Part shown: positions 44,669 to 53,618 of the stretch, in pieces
How positions within the stretch are numbered: position 1 is the first letter of the stretch
How the letters are laid out: each line of letters starts with the position of its first letter
Origin: LZORAL124-50-18 sp051208045
Lineage (GTDB): Bacteria > Pseudomonadota > Gammaproteobacteria > Pseudomonadales > Oleiphilaceae
Assembly (NCBI GenBank): GCA_051208045.1
Contig: JBPJFY010000001.1
Span: 868,001-932,000 of the forward strand
Reading direction: 5' to 3'
Length of the DNA: 64,000 nucleotides
The notes under the pieces: model-generated
What the model saw: the letters and a program-made list of their open reading frames with translations, nothing else
Told to the model about the DNA's origin: nothing
Databases searched by the model: none
Program-made: the position numbers and the translations under genes

Positions 44669-45142
44669 ATGAAGTTGAAAATCCTGGCTGTGGGATCAAA
44701 AATGCCCAAATGGGTAACTGAAGGATTCGAAGAATATCGAAAACGGATGCCGCCGGAACTGGTTTTGGAACTTGTAGAAATTCCTTTGGGAAAGCGTGGA
44801 AAAAATGCGGATCTTGAGCGAGCTATTCGTGCAGAAGGGCAGGCCATGCTGGAACACATCAAGAAAAATGATTGGGTCATCGCTCTGGAGGTGGACGGCA
44901 AAGCGGCCTCTACCGAAAAGCTGGCAAGCTGGCTGGCGGATTGGCAGATGGCGGGGAGAGACGTATGTTTGCTCGTGGGTGGCCCGGATGGCAACGCCCC
45001 GGAGTGCCGTGCACGCGCCGATGCGAAATGGTCGCTGTCTGCCCTGACATTGCCTCATCCGCTGGTACGTGTGCTGCTTGCTGAGCAGTTGTATCGCGCC
45101 TGGAGCATTAATGCCAATCACCCCTACCATCGGGCCGGATAA
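44669..45142 (+). CDS. rlmH: 23S rRNA pseudouridine(1915) N3-methyltransferase
   Basis: RlmH methylates pseudouridine 1915 in helix 69 of 23S rRNA on the whole ribosome. The 157-residue SPOUT protein has the N-terminal MKLKILAVGSKMPKWVTEGF, the AdoMet trefoil knot region LLVGGPDGNAPECRARADAK and the ending LLAEQLYRAWSINANHPYHR. Length and ends match the family exactly. ATG 44669 fits, although its ribosome site is weak. mrdA follows after 14 bases. Confidence 0.97.
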   Translation: MKLKILAVGSKMPKWVTEGFEEYRKRMPPELVLELVEIPLGKRGKNADLERAIRAEGQAMLEHIKKNDWVIALEVDGKAASTEKLASWLADWQMAGRDVCLLVGGPDGNAPECRARADAKWSLSALTLPHPLVRVLLAEQLYRAWSINANHPYHRAG

Positions 45143-45156
45143 AAGGGCACGTCATT

Positions 45157-47091
45157 TTGGTTAAAGCCCGCACCCTGAAAGATCCCCAAAAAGAAAAAGA
45201 ACTTTTCACCAGTCGAGCGGTTGTGGCTGCCATTTTTGTGCTGCTGTTGGCTTTCGCATTGATCGCCAGGCTTTACCACTTGCAGATCGTTCAGCATTCC
45301 GTGTATCAAACCCTGTCCGATAAAAACCGTATGCAGCTGAAGTCTATCGCGCCGACGCGGGGACTGATTTATGACACGGAAGGCACATTGCTCGCAGACA
45401 ATCGACCTGTTTTCAGTGTCACGGTCGTCAAGGAGCGTATTAATCAGAATCTTGATGAGCTTTTGGCTCAACTCGGCGAAATCATCGAGTTAACGGACGA
45501 AGAAATCGAAAGCTTCGAGCAGCGGCTGAAAAATCGTCGAAAACCCTATGAGTCGGTGGCCGTGAAGGTAAAACTCACCGAAGAAGAAATCGCTCGCCTG
45601 TCTGTGGATCGGCACCGCTTCCCTGGGGTCGAAGTGGAAGCTGAGCTGGTCCGCCATTATCCGCTGGCAGATAGCATGGCGCACATTTTGGGCTACGTTG
45701 CGCGTATCAACGAAGAAGAGCTGAAGAAGGTAAATGCGGCCAATTACAGTGGTACCAACTACATCGGCAAACTGGGCGTCGAAAGGTACTATGAAGACCT
45801 GCTGCATGGGCAGGTGGGCTATCAGACGGTAGAAACCAATGCCCGTGGGCGTGTGCTCCGGGTGCTTGAGCGCGTGGACCCCGAGCCTGGAGGTAACATT
45901 GTTCTCCATGTGGATCATCGGCTGCAGCAAGTCGGTGAGCGGGCGCTGGCGGGCAAGCGGGGGGCGGTGGTTGCCATTGAACCCTCGACCGGTGGGGTGC
46001 TGGCTCTGGTGAGTACACCCTCGTTCAATCCGAACTTGTTTGTGACAGGCATTGATTACAAAAGCTATGCCGCGCTGCGCGACTCTCCGGACATTCCGCT
46101 TTACAACCGGGCCATACGTGGCAGTTACCCACCGGGTTCGACCATCAAGCCGATTGTCGTGTTGGCCGGGTTGGATACGGGGACCGTCACCCGATCCTCT
46201 ACCGTGTGGGATCCCGGATTTTACCGGGTGCGGGGCAATAAACGGTTGTACCGGGACTGGAAACGCTGGGGGCATGGCGAAGTTGACGCCACCAGGGCAA
46301 TCGCAGAGTCCTGTGATGTGTATTTTTATGACCTGGCATTCAAAATGGGGGTGGACAAAATGCATGAATATCTTGGTCAGTTCGGCTTGGGAACCAAGAA
46401 TGTCGCGGATATTCTTGAAGCCCGATCCGGGATTTTGCCCTCGCGGGAGTGGAAGCGGGAGAAAAAGCGCCTCCCCTGGTTCCCCGGAGACTCACTGAAT
46501 ATGGGGATTGGGCAGGGATTTATGCTGACGACGCCTATGCAGTTGGCAACGTCAACGGCGGTATTGGCCAATCGCGGGAAATGGGTGCGTCCCCGGCTGG
46601 TGAAGCAGATCATCGACTCGCAAGAGCAGTCTCTTGAACTGGATATTGAACCGCCTCCTAGTGATGTCAAAATTAAAAATGAAGATGACTGGAATTTTGT
46701 GATTTCAGCGATGGAAGAAGTCATGCATGGGCAGCAGGGCACGGCGCGCAGCAGTGGTAAGGACGCGCCGTATCGCATCGCCGGAAAAACCGGCACAGCG
46801 CAGGTGGTCGGCATTAAGCAAGGGGAGCGCTACGATGCGGAAGCGCTCGATGAACGCCATCGTGATCATGGCTTGTTCGTCGGATTCGCACCTTCGCGCA
46901 ATCCGCAAATTGCGGTGGCGGTCATCGTCGAAAATGGCGGTGGCGGGAGCACGGCGGCGGCTCCTGTAGCTCGGCAGCTGTTTGATGCCTGGCTGTTGGA
47001 TTTGCATCCGGAGCTGCTGAGCGAGAAAGGCGATGTCTCTTCAGCGCCCTTGCAACTAAACGCAGTGAATAGACTTAGCGTAGTGAATTAA
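45157..47091 (+). CDS. mrdA: Penicillin-binding protein 2, elongation transpeptidase
   Basis: PBP2 cross-links peptidoglycan during rod elongation, with RodA as the glycosyltransferase partner. The 644-residue protein has one N-terminal membrane helix (VVAAIFVLLLAFALIARLYH), the dimerisation domain, and the transpeptidase with SxxK at Ser328-Lys331 (PPGSTIKPIV), a second motif SCD in AESCDVYFYDLA, and KTGTAQVVG. The start is TTG 45157; no good ATG exists, but the N-terminus lines up with other PBP2 proteins. Its stop codon sits inside the first of three 19-base repeats (47082-47138). rodA follows after 53 bases. Confidence 0.96.
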   Translation: MVKARTLKDPQKEKELFTSRAVVAAIFVLLLAFALIARLYHLQIVQHSVYQTLSDKNRMQLKSIAPTRGLIYDTEGTLLADNRPVFSVTVVKERINQNLDELLAQLGEIIELTDEEIESFEQRLKNRRKPYESVAVKVKLTEEEIARLSVDRHRFPGVEVEAELVRHYPLADSMAHILGYVARINEEELKKVNAANYSGTNYIGKLGVERYYEDLLHGQVGYQTVETNARGRVLRVLERVDPEPGGNIVLHVDHRLQQVGERALAGKRGAVVAIEPSTGGVLALVSTPSFNPNLFVTGIDYKSYAALRDSPDIPLYNRAIRGSYPPGSTIKPIVVLAGLDTGTVTRSSTVWDPGFYRVRGNKRLYRDWKRWGHGEVDATRAIAESCDVYFYDLAFKMGVDKMHEYLGQFGLGTKNVADILEARSGILPSREWKREKKRLPWFPGDSLNMGIGQGFMLTTPMQLATSTAVLANRGKWVRPRLVKQIIDSQEQSLELDIEPPPSDVKIKNEDDWNFVISAMEEVMHGQQGTARSSGKDAPYRIAGKTGTAQVVGIKQGERYDAEALDERHRDHGLFVGFAPSRNPQIAVAVIVENGGGGSTAAAPVARQLFDAWLLDLHPELLSEKGDVSSAPLQLNAVNRLSVVN

Positions 47092-47138
47092 CGCAGGGCG
47101 CTGGAATTAATACCGGGCACTGGAATTAACACAGGGTA
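47082..47138 (+). repeat. Three 19-base tandem repeats between mrdA and rodA
   Basis: Units 47082-47100, 47101-47119 and 47120-47138 share the core TG(G)AATTAA-YRC-(A/C)GGG. The second and third differ at only three positions. The first unit contains the mrdA stop codon, and the last supplies the AGGG that acts as the rodA ribosome site. The repeats look like a slippage-born spacer. Confidence 0.75.
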
Positions 47139-47144
47139 CGAGCA

Positions 47145-48293
47145 GTGGCAGAGCAGGACTTTTTCAGGCAATTACCGGGCGGTGCGCAGCACTTTGGAAA
47201 GAAGGCCAGCGTGTGGCAGAAAATGCACTTGGATCCTGTGCTGTTGTTCTTGTTGCTTATGCTCTCCGGTGTTGGGCTCTTTATCCTTTACAGTGGTAGT
47301 GGCGAGAGCGTCGATTATGTGCAAAAGCAGGCCATCCGCATTTTATTGGCTTTTGTGGTGATGATTGTCTTTGCTCAGCTGGAACCCTCGGTTTATCGAC
47401 GCTGGGCACCCTGGCTTTATCTGGTCGGGGTGGTGGCGTTATTGGCGGTGCTGTTTATGGGCGTGGGCGCAAAAGGTGCACAACGCTGGCTCAAATTACC
47501 CGGCTTACCGCGCTTCCAGCCATCGGAGTTTATGAAGCTGGCCTTGCCGCTCATGGTGGCCTGGTACCTGGCTGGCAGATATCTGCCTCCGGCGCTGAAA
47601 CATATTATTGTTACGCTGGTGGTCATCATGCTGCCGGTTGTGCTAATCGTTAAACAACCGGATCTCGGGACCTCCATACTTATATTGGCCTCCGGGATCT
47701 TTGTTCTGTTTTTTGCGGGGATCAGTTGGAAGTACATCCTCGGGTTTATCGGGATTGCCGCTGCCGCGCTGCCGGTGCTCTGGTACTTCGTGATGCGCGA
47801 TTATCAGAAGCAGCGCGTCATGACTTTTCTAAACCCGGAGAGTGACCCGTTGGGTTCCGGTTGGAACATTATCCAGTCAAAAACTGCCATTGGTTCGGGC
47901 GGGCTATACGGGAAAGGCTGGCTCCAGGGAACGCAATCCCAGCTCGATTTCCTGCCGGAAAGCCATACCGACTTTATCATCGCTGTGCAGGCAGAAGAGT
48001 TTGGCTTGATTGGGGTTTGCCTGTTGCTTGTGCTGTATGTACTGATCGTCGCCCGGGGGCTGATGATCGCTTATTCTGCACAGGATTCGTTCGGGCGCAC
48101 GCTTGCGGGGAGCCTGACTTTGACGTTTTTCGTCTATGTTTTTGTCAATATCGGTATGGTGAGTGGGCTTTTGCCGGTTGTCGGGGTGCCACTCCCTCTG
48201 GTAAGTTATGGTGGTACGTCGATCATCACGCTGATGGCGGCCTTTGGCGTGTTGATGTCTATCAGTACCCATCGCAGGATGATCGCGACCTGA
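47145..48293 (+). CDS. rodA: Rod shape-determining glycosyltransferase RodA
   Basis: RodA is the SEDS-family enzyme that polymerises peptidoglycan strands in the elongasome. The 382-residue membrane protein has about ten hydrophobic segments and the SEDS motifs RFQPSEFMKLALPLMVAWYL in shortened form, KQPDLGTSILILASG, LDFLPESHTDFIIAV and GVPLPLVSYGGTS. GTG 47145 follows AGGG eight bases upstream, in the last tandem repeat. It is directly downstream of its partner mrdA. Confidence 0.96.
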   Translation: MAEQDFFRQLPGGAQHFGKKASVWQKMHLDPVLLFLLLMLSGVGLFILYSGSGESVDYVQKQAIRILLAFVVMIVFAQLEPSVYRRWAPWLYLVGVVALLAVLFMGVGAKGAQRWLKLPGLPRFQPSEFMKLALPLMVAWYLAGRYLPPALKHIIVTLVVIMLPVVLIVKQPDLGTSILILASGIFVLFFAGISWKYILGFIGIAAAALPVLWYFVMRDYQKQRVMTFLNPESDPLGSGWNIIQSKTAIGSGGLYGKGWLQGTQSQLDFLPESHTDFIIAVQAEEFGLIGVCLLLVLYVLIVARGLMIAYSAQDSFGRTLAGSLTLTFFVYVFVNIGMVSGLLPVVGVPLPLVSYGGTSIITLMAAFGVLMSISTHRRMIAT

Positions 48294-48361
48294 GTCAGAC
48301 TTTCTAATTACAACGCATTCTAACTACAACAATGAACGGATCTCGACAAGAGGCAATCATA

Positions 48362-49366
48362 ATGTTTGATCTATCTCGAATACTCACAAAAATCGTCACC
48401 CCCGTTTTCACGGCAGGATTGCTGCTGGCAGGCATGCCGGCTTTGGGCTCCTTGGCGAATGCCGGTTATATGGATGCGCCGTCGGCGCAGAAATTTGTCT
48501 CAGAACTGGTGAACAAACACGCATTTGATGAATCCTGGCTGGCGGGATACCTGAATCAGGCAGAAAAAAAAGACAGCATTTTAAAGGCCATGAGCCGGCC
48601 CGCCGAGAAAGTGTTGGAATGGAAGGACTATCGTAAAATTTTCATCACAGATAACCGGATACAGTTGGGCAAAGCCTTTTTGAAGGAACACGCCGCCACC
48701 TTCGCCAAGGCGGAAAAGGAAACCGGTGTGCCTAAGGAAATTATTGCAGCGATCATTGGTGTAGAAACCCGATATGGCAAAAACAAGGGGAGTTATCGCG
48801 TGCTGGATGCGCTGGCCACGCTGGCGTTTGACTATCCCCCGAGGAGCAAGTTTTTTACGTCGGAATTAGAGCATTTCTTCCTGCTGTCCCGTGAGCAGGG
48901 TTTCGATCCTTCGGAGGTCAAAGGTTCCTACGCCGGTGCGATGGGCTACGGGCAGTTCATCCCCAGCAGCTATCGTCATTACGCCGTTGACTTTTCCGGT
49001 GACGGGATCGCTGATATCGTTAACAACCCAGTGGATGCCATTGGCAGCGTGGCGAACTATTTTAAGGCGCATGGGTGGAAGCAGGGTGAAACTGTGGTGG
49101 TACCTGCAAAAGTTAAAGGCGAGGCCTATGAAGCATTGATAACGACAAAGCAGAAACCCCAGAACAATGTGGCTGAGTTAAAGAAGGCTGGTGTGACATT
49201 CGAAGACACCCTGGAGCACAAACAATCCGCTCGTTTGATTAAGTTTTTGGGAGATAAGGGAGAAGAGTATTGGGTTGGGCTGGATAATTTTTATGTGATC
49301 ACCCGGTACAATCACAGCGACATGTACGCCATGGCTGTTTTCCAGCTGGCGAACTCGCTGAAATGA
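48362..49366 (+). CDS. mltB: Lytic murein transglycosylase B
   Basis: MltB cleaves peptidoglycan glycan strands to give 1,6-anhydro ends. The ~334-residue protein has a signal sequence (FTAGLLLAGMPALGSLANA, cleaved near residue 35) and the SLT2 catalytic domain with Glu135 in IIGVETRYGKNKGSYRV and substrate motifs GAMGYGQFIPSSYR and VDFSGDGIADI. ATG 48362 was chosen because AGAGG lies eight bases upstream; ATG 48332 has none. No lipobox cysteine is seen, so this looks like a soluble periplasmic version rather than a lipoprotein. It overlaps rlpA by four bases (ATGA). Confidence 0.92.
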   Translation: MFDLSRILTKIVTPVFTAGLLLAGMPALGSLANAGYMDAPSAQKFVSELVNKHAFDESWLAGYLNQAEKKDSILKAMSRPAEKVLEWKDYRKIFITDNRIQLGKAFLKEHAATFAKAEKETGVPKEIIAAIIGVETRYGKNKGSYRVLDALATLAFDYPPRSKFFTSELEHFFLLSREQGFDPSEVKGSYAGAMGYGQFIPSSYRHYAVDFSGDGIADIVNNPVDAIGSVANYFKAHGWKQGETVVVPAKVKGEAYEALITTKQKPQNNVAELKKAGVTFEDTLEHKQSARLIKFLGDKGEEYWVGLDNFYVITRYNHSDMYAMAVFQLANSLK

Positions 49367-50178
49367 GTGTACTCCCTGTTCGGTCGGTGCGCACGCTGTT
49401 CGGGTGTGCCATTCTGGTGTTGCTGGCAGCCTGTCAGACTTCGCGCTACCAGATGGATAAGGATGCGGGGCCGAGTGGTGAATTTGATGCGTCCTCCGTG
49501 CCTGATGCTGTTCCTGTTTACGAAGTTCGAACCATCGCCGGCAATAAATCTCCCTATACGGTCAACGGTCGCACATACGATGTACTCGCGGATTCCACAG
49601 GCTACCGTGAGTCGGGGCTGGCGTCCTGGTACGGCCGGAAGTTTCATGGCTATCACACGTCAAACGGTGAAGTGTATAACATGTACGGTATGACCGCTGC
49701 ACACAAAACGCTGCCCATACCCTCGTATGTTCGTGTGACAAATCTGGATAACGGCAGAGAAGTAGTCGTGCGTGTGAATGATCGGGGACCGTTTCATGAT
49801 GCGAGGATTATTGATCTCTCCTATGCTGCCGCCCAAAAACTGGGCTACGCTGAGCGGGGCACGGTCCGGGTATCGGTGGAAGCCTTGCCCATGCCTGCCG
49901 CCGGAGAAACCGTCGGGGCTGCAGGTGGTATGGTGCCGGGCACGTTCTATCTCCAGCTGGGCGCATTCTCATCGATTGAAACGGCGCGACAATTTCAGCA
50001 ACGAGTCGCGTCGACGATTTCCGTCGAGGCGAGCATCCAGGAACGTTCGAACGACGGTCGCGCCGTCTACCGGGTGCGTCTCGGGCCGTTTGACGACAAA
50101 CGCGCTGCAGAATCCATGCGTTATCGGCTGATGGAAGCAAAGTTTCCTGAGCCATTACTGTTGAACGAATCCGGGTGA
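49363..50178 (+). CDS. rlpA: Septal ring lytic transglycosylase lipoprotein RlpA
   Basis: RlpA cuts stem-peptide-free glycan strands at the septum. The 271-residue lipoprotein has a signal ending LVLLAACQ (lipidated Cys24), a double-psi beta-barrel domain (GLASWYGRKFHGYHTSNGE, RVNDRGPFHDARIIDLSYAA) with the catalytic Asp region intact, and a C-terminal SPOR domain (residues ~185-265; FYLQLGAFSSIETARQFQQR) that binds denuded glycans. The start overlaps the mltB stop. Confidence 0.95.
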   Translation: MSVLPVRSVRTLFGCAILVLLAACQTSRYQMDKDAGPSGEFDASSVPDAVPVYEVRTIAGNKSPYTVNGRTYDVLADSTGYRESGLASWYGRKFHGYHTSNGEVYNMYGMTAAHKTLPIPSYVRVTNLDNGREVVVRVNDRGPFHDARIIDLSYAAAQKLGYAERGTVRVSVEALPMPAAGETVGAAGGMVPGTFYLQLGAFSSIETARQFQQRVASTISVEASIQERSNDGRAVYRVRLGPFDDKRAAESMRYRLMEAKFPEPLLLNESG

Positions 50179-50273
50179 GATGAAGTTCTTTCCGGTTTCA
50201 GGTAAGATTCCCCGATACCTCTCCGTCAGCCATTCACGATAATACTCTACCAGCAAACTATTATGGACTTTCT

Positions 50274-51467
50274 ATGGATTTTCTCATGCAAAGACTGATA
50301 TTTGTATTTGCCACCACGCTTTTCATGTTGTCAGGGATGATCTCAGCAAATCCGGCCATCCCGTCCCCCGATCCTGCTAATCCGGTGTTGATTCCCGCGC
50401 CTCCTCAGGTGAACGCCAGTTCCTACATATTGATCGACGCTGCCAGCGGCAAAGTGTTGATCGAGCAAAATCCTGATGAGCGTTTGCCTCCGGCGAGCCT
50501 GACGAAAATGATGACGGCTTATATCATGGAGTATGAAGCCAATCGCGGAAACATCGCGCTGACGGATCAGGCACTGGTTAGTGTGAAAGCCTGGAAAACC
50601 GGTGGTTCCAAGATGTTTATCAAAGAGGGGACGCAAGTGTCTCTGATGGATCTGCTGCGTGGCATCATTATCCAGAGTGGCAACGATGCGAGTATTGCGG
50701 CTGCCGAGCATCTGGCAGGCAGCGAACGTGCGTTTGCGGATATCATGAATCAGCATGCCCAGATTCTTGGCATGGATAACTCCCAGTTCATGAATGCGAC
50801 CGGGTTGCCGGACGAAGGCCATTACTCTTCGGCGCGTGACCTTGCTTTGCTCGCCAGAGCCATTATCTATGAGTTTCCAGAGCACTATGCCATCTATCAG
50901 GAAAAGTATTTTACCTACAACAAGATCAAGCAGCCCAACCGGAATCGGCTGCTTTGGCGTGACAAATCAGTGGACGGTTTAAAGACCGGACATACCGATG
51001 CAGCGGGGTACTGCCTGGTGGCCTCGGCAGTGCGAGACGATATGCGATTGATTAGTGTCGTGATGGGGACTCGAAGTGAAGAAGCCCGGGCCCGGGAAAC
51101 ACAGAAATTGCTGAACTATGGATTCCGTTATTTTGAGAGTGTTTCTCCGTTCAAATCCGGTCAGGAAATCACTCAGAGCAAAGTGTGGGGTGGGACAATC
51201 GAGCAGTTGAAGCTGGGCGTGGCCAGTGATGTGTTTTATACCATCAACAAAGGGCAGCGAGATAAGGTGGTGACGACAATTGAGGTGAATCCGGTGGTTC
51301 AGGCTCCCGTTAATATGGGCGATATTCTGGGTTCGGTAAAAATCACGCTGGAGGGTGGCACGCTGATCGAGCAACCCCTGGTCGCGTTGGAGCCCGCCGG
51401 TGAAGCTGGATTCTTTAAACGAATCTGGGACATGATAGTCCTGTTTTTTGTACAATTGTTCTCATAG
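50274..51467 (+). CDS. dacA: D-alanyl-D-alanine carboxypeptidase (PBP5/6 type)
   Basis: DacA removes the last D-Ala from peptidoglycan stems. The 397-residue protein has a signal peptide (LIFVFATTLFMLSGMISA), the penicilloyl serine Ser75 in ASLTKMMTAY (SxxK with Lys78), SGN in IQSGNDASIAAAE, and KTG in VDGLKTGHTDAAGYCLVAS. A C-terminal beta domain and amphipathic helix (FKRIWDMIVLFFVQLF) hold it to the inner membrane. ATG 50274 or 50286 may start it. A hairpin at 51472-51496 follows the gene. Confidence 0.95.
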   Translation: MDFLMQRLIFVFATTLFMLSGMISANPAIPSPDPANPVLIPAPPQVNASSYILIDAASGKVLIEQNPDERLPPASLTKMMTAYIMEYEANRGNIALTDQALVSVKAWKTGGSKMFIKEGTQVSLMDLLRGIIIQSGNDASIAAAEHLAGSERAFADIMNQHAQILGMDNSQFMNATGLPDEGHYSSARDLALLARAIIYEFPEHYAIYQEKYFTYNKIKQPNRNRLLWRDKSVDGLKTGHTDAAGYCLVASAVRDDMRLISVVMGTRSEEARARETQKLLNYGFRYFESVSPFKSGQEITQSKVWGGTIEQLKLGVASDVFYTINKGQRDKVVTTIEVNPVVQAPVNMGDILGSVKITLEGGTLIEQPLVALEPAGEAGFFKRIWDMIVLFFVQLFS

Positions 51468-51471
51468 TGAT

Positions 51472-51496
51472 GCTCCATCCTACGAAAGGATGGGGC
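51472..51496 (+). terminator. Hairpin after dacA
   Basis: A nine-base stem (51472-51480 with 51488-51496, one G-T pair) with a seven-base loop follows five bases after the dacA stop. No T-run follows, so it may stabilise or partly terminate the transcript before ybeD. Confidence 0.35.
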
Positions 51497-51535
51497 GCAG
51501 ACCCGTGCCAGTAAGATGGAGTGATGGTATTCTCA

Positions 51536-51805
51536 ATGACAGATCAACAGCCCCCCAAAATTGAGTTTCCCTGCGATTATCCAATCAAAGTGATTGGTGA
51601 GGGTGCCCCGGATTTTAAAGATTTTGTGGTACGGACCGTGAGCGTGCATGCGCCGGATCTGCCACTTGATCGAATAGAGGTCAATGCCAGCAAGAATGGC
51701 AAGTATCTCTCCATCCGGCTGTGGATTGTAGCCACCGGGGAAGATCAGCTACGTGCAATTTTCGAAGACTTGAAGCGCAGTGGGCGCGTGCAAATGGTGT
51801 TATAA
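51536..51805 (+). CDS. ybeD: YbeD-family (DUF493) protein
   Basis: An 89-residue ferredoxin-like fold protein of unknown biochemical role, regularly found between dacA and lipB in gammaproteobacteria. Diagnostic segments are PPKIEFPCDYPIKVIGEGAP and SKNGKYLSIRLWIVATGEDQ. ATG 51536 was chosen because the family starts a few residues before the IEFP motif; ATG 51524 adds four residues. lipB starts five bases after its stop. Confidence 0.9.
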   Translation: MTDQQPPKIEFPCDYPIKVIGEGAPDFKDFVVRTVSVHAPDLPLDRIEVNASKNGKYLSIRLWIVATGEDQLRAIFEDLKRSGRVQMVL

Positions 51806-51810
51806 ACGGT

Positions 51811-52500
51811 ATGTTGTCCAGTGAAGTCGCTGTAAAGACACCGGCAGAAGACCCATTGGTGATTTCGTACCTGGGAATGCAACCCTACGCACCCGTGTGG
51901 GAGGCCATGAAGGGGTATACCCGGGATAGAACTCCAGATTCGCCGGATCAGTTATGGCTGCTTGAACACCAGCCCGTTTTTACACAAGGGCAGGCGGGCA
52001 AGGCGGAGCACCTGTTGGCTACGGGAGATATCCCTGTGGTGCAGGTGGATCGGGGGGGGCAGGTGACTTACCATGGTCCGGGCCAGTTGGTTGGCTACGT
52101 AATGATTGATCTGGCGCGACGCAAAATGGGCGCGCGCGAGCTGGTGAGCGGCCTCGAAAACACGTTGATCGCCACACTTGCCGAGTTTGATATCACAGCC
52201 AGGGCGCGACCGGATGCACCGGGCGTGTATGTGGGGGAGCGAAAAATCGCGTCGCTCGGGTTGCGTGTGAGCCGGGGTAAGTCGTTCCACGGACTGGCGT
52301 TAAACGTGAATGCGGATCTTGAGCCTTTCCTCCGAATTAACCCGTGCGGGTATCAGGGTATGGAAATGGTCAATATGATGAGTTTGAATCCGGAGGCTTC
52401 TCTCGAGCGGGTTACCGAGGTATTGGTACAGCAATTTTGTGGCGTGATGGGGTATAATCCTCGCACAAGTGTTCACAAATCTGAGCAACAGGGAACTTGA
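51811..52500 (+). CDS. lipB: Octanoyltransferase (lipoate biosynthesis)
   Basis: LipB transfers octanoyl groups from acyl carrier protein to the lipoyl domains of 2-oxoacid dehydrogenases. The ~229-residue protein carries DRGGQVTYHGPGQLVGYVMI, the catalytic Lys145 in GERKIASLGLRV and Cys179 in INPCGYQGMEM. ATG 51811 gives the standard length; the frame reaching back to 51721 overlaps ybeD and is not coding. It works with LipA, encoded next. Confidence 0.96.
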   Translation: MLSSEVAVKTPAEDPLVISYLGMQPYAPVWEAMKGYTRDRTPDSPDQLWLLEHQPVFTQGQAGKAEHLLATGDIPVVQVDRGGQVTYHGPGQLVGYVMIDLARRKMGARELVSGLENTLIATLAEFDITARARPDAPGVYVGERKIASLGLRVSRGKSFHGLALNVNADLEPFLRINPCGYQGMEMVNMMSLNPEASLERVTEVLVQQFCGVMGYNPRTSVHKSEQQGT

Positions 52501-52613
52501 GATACAAGCGGCCTGAACAAAACGAAAACTGAGAAACAGCTCACGTGATGCAGCTCAGTGCTGTTCGCAACGAGTTTAGTCAATGTCAACTGAATTAAGA
52601 GAACTATCCCACC

Positions 52614-53618
52614 GTGTCTGAATCCAATTTGACGTCTGGCTCTGCTGAGCCATCCCCGACTGCGCCGGCAAGAAAAAAGGCGGTGCAGGGTGAAAAGCTT
52701 CGGGGCGCGGAAAAGGTGTCGCGCAATCCGGTAAAAATCATTGCATCGGATCAACCCGTCCGCAAACCCGACTGGATTCGGGTTCGAATGCCAGCCACCC
52801 CCCGGATCAATGAAATAAAAACCAAACTGCGTAAACACAAGCTGCACACCGTGTGCGAAGAGGCGTCCTGCCCCAACCTGGGTGAGTGCTTTGGTGGCGG
52901 TACAGCCACCTTTATGATCATGGGAGATATCTGTACGCGGCGTTGTCCCTTTTGTGATGTCGCCCATGGTCGTCCTAATCTGCTGGATCCGAATGAACCG
53001 AAAAATCTGGCGGATGCGATTGCCGATATGGGATTGAAGTATGTGGTGATCACGTCGGTAGATCGGGATGATCTGAGAGACGGTGGGGCGCAACACTTTG
53101 CGGATTGCATTCAGTCCACAAGGGCAGGAAGTCCGACCATTCAAATCGAAACATTGGTGCCGGATTTCAGAGGGCGCATGGAGATTGCGCTCGACATCCT
53201 GACTGAAACGCCACCGGATGTGTTTAATCATAATCTGGAAACGGTTCCCCGGCTGTATGCCAAAGCGCGTCCCGGTGCCGATTACCAGTGGTCGCTGACG
53301 TTGCTGAAAGAGTACAAAGCAAGAAACCCCGAAGTGACAACGAAGTCCGGAATCATGGTCGGGCTCGGTGAGGAAATTCATGAGGTGGAAGCCGTGATGC
53401 AGGATTTGCGGGACCACAACGTGGACATGCTCACACTGGGGCAGTACCTGGCTCCGAGTAAGGATCATCTGCCGGTTGCACGGTTTGTCACGCCGAAGGA
53501 GTTTCAGCGCCTGGATGCGCTGGGACGGGAAATGGGATTTAAGCATGTGGCCAGTGCACCGCTGGTCAGATCGTCATATCACGCAGATTTACAGGCAAAA
53601 GGACAGGAAATTTCTTGA
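52614..53618 (+). CDS. lipA: Lipoyl synthase
   Basis: LipA inserts two sulfur atoms into protein-bound octanoyl groups using radical SAM chemistry. The 334-residue protein has the auxiliary cluster Cys81, Cys86 and Cys92 (CEEASCPNLGEC), the radical SAM CxxxCxxC at Cys107, 111 and 114 (CTRRCPFC), and the C-terminal RSSYHAD motif. The start is GTG 52614; a 40-residue Ser/Ala/Lys-rich extension precedes the core. Its TGA overlaps the TTG start of the ABC1 kinase gene. Confidence 0.97.
   Translation: MSESNLTSGSAEPSPTAPARKKAVQGEKLRGAEKVSRNPVKIIASDQPVRKPDWIRVRMPATPRINEIKTKLRKHKLHTVCEEASCPNLGECFGGGTATFMIMGDICTRRCPFCDVAHGRPNLLDPNEPKNLADAIADMGLKYVVITSVDRDDLRDGGAQHFADCIQSTRAGSPTIQIETLVPDFRGRMEIALDILTETPPDVFNHNLETVPRLYAKARPGADYQWSLTLLKEYKARNPEVTTKSGIMVGLGEEIHEVEAVMQDLRDHNVDMLTLGQYLAPSKDHLPVARFVTPKEFQRLDALGREMGFKHVASAPLVRSSYHADLQAKGQEIS

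Noticed and set aside
45490..46365. 291-residue ORF antisense to mrdA
   Set aside because: Shadow of the PBP2 gene; rich in His, Gln and Arg as expected of a complement frame.
52583..52621. 12-codon ORF (MSTELRELSHRV) overlapping the lipA start
   Set aside because: No clear ribosome site, and such short overlaps arise by chance; not enough for a leader-peptide claim.
52473..53546. 357-residue ORF antisense to lipA
   Set aside because: lipA has every radical SAM motif; the opposite frame shows no domain and no start signal.
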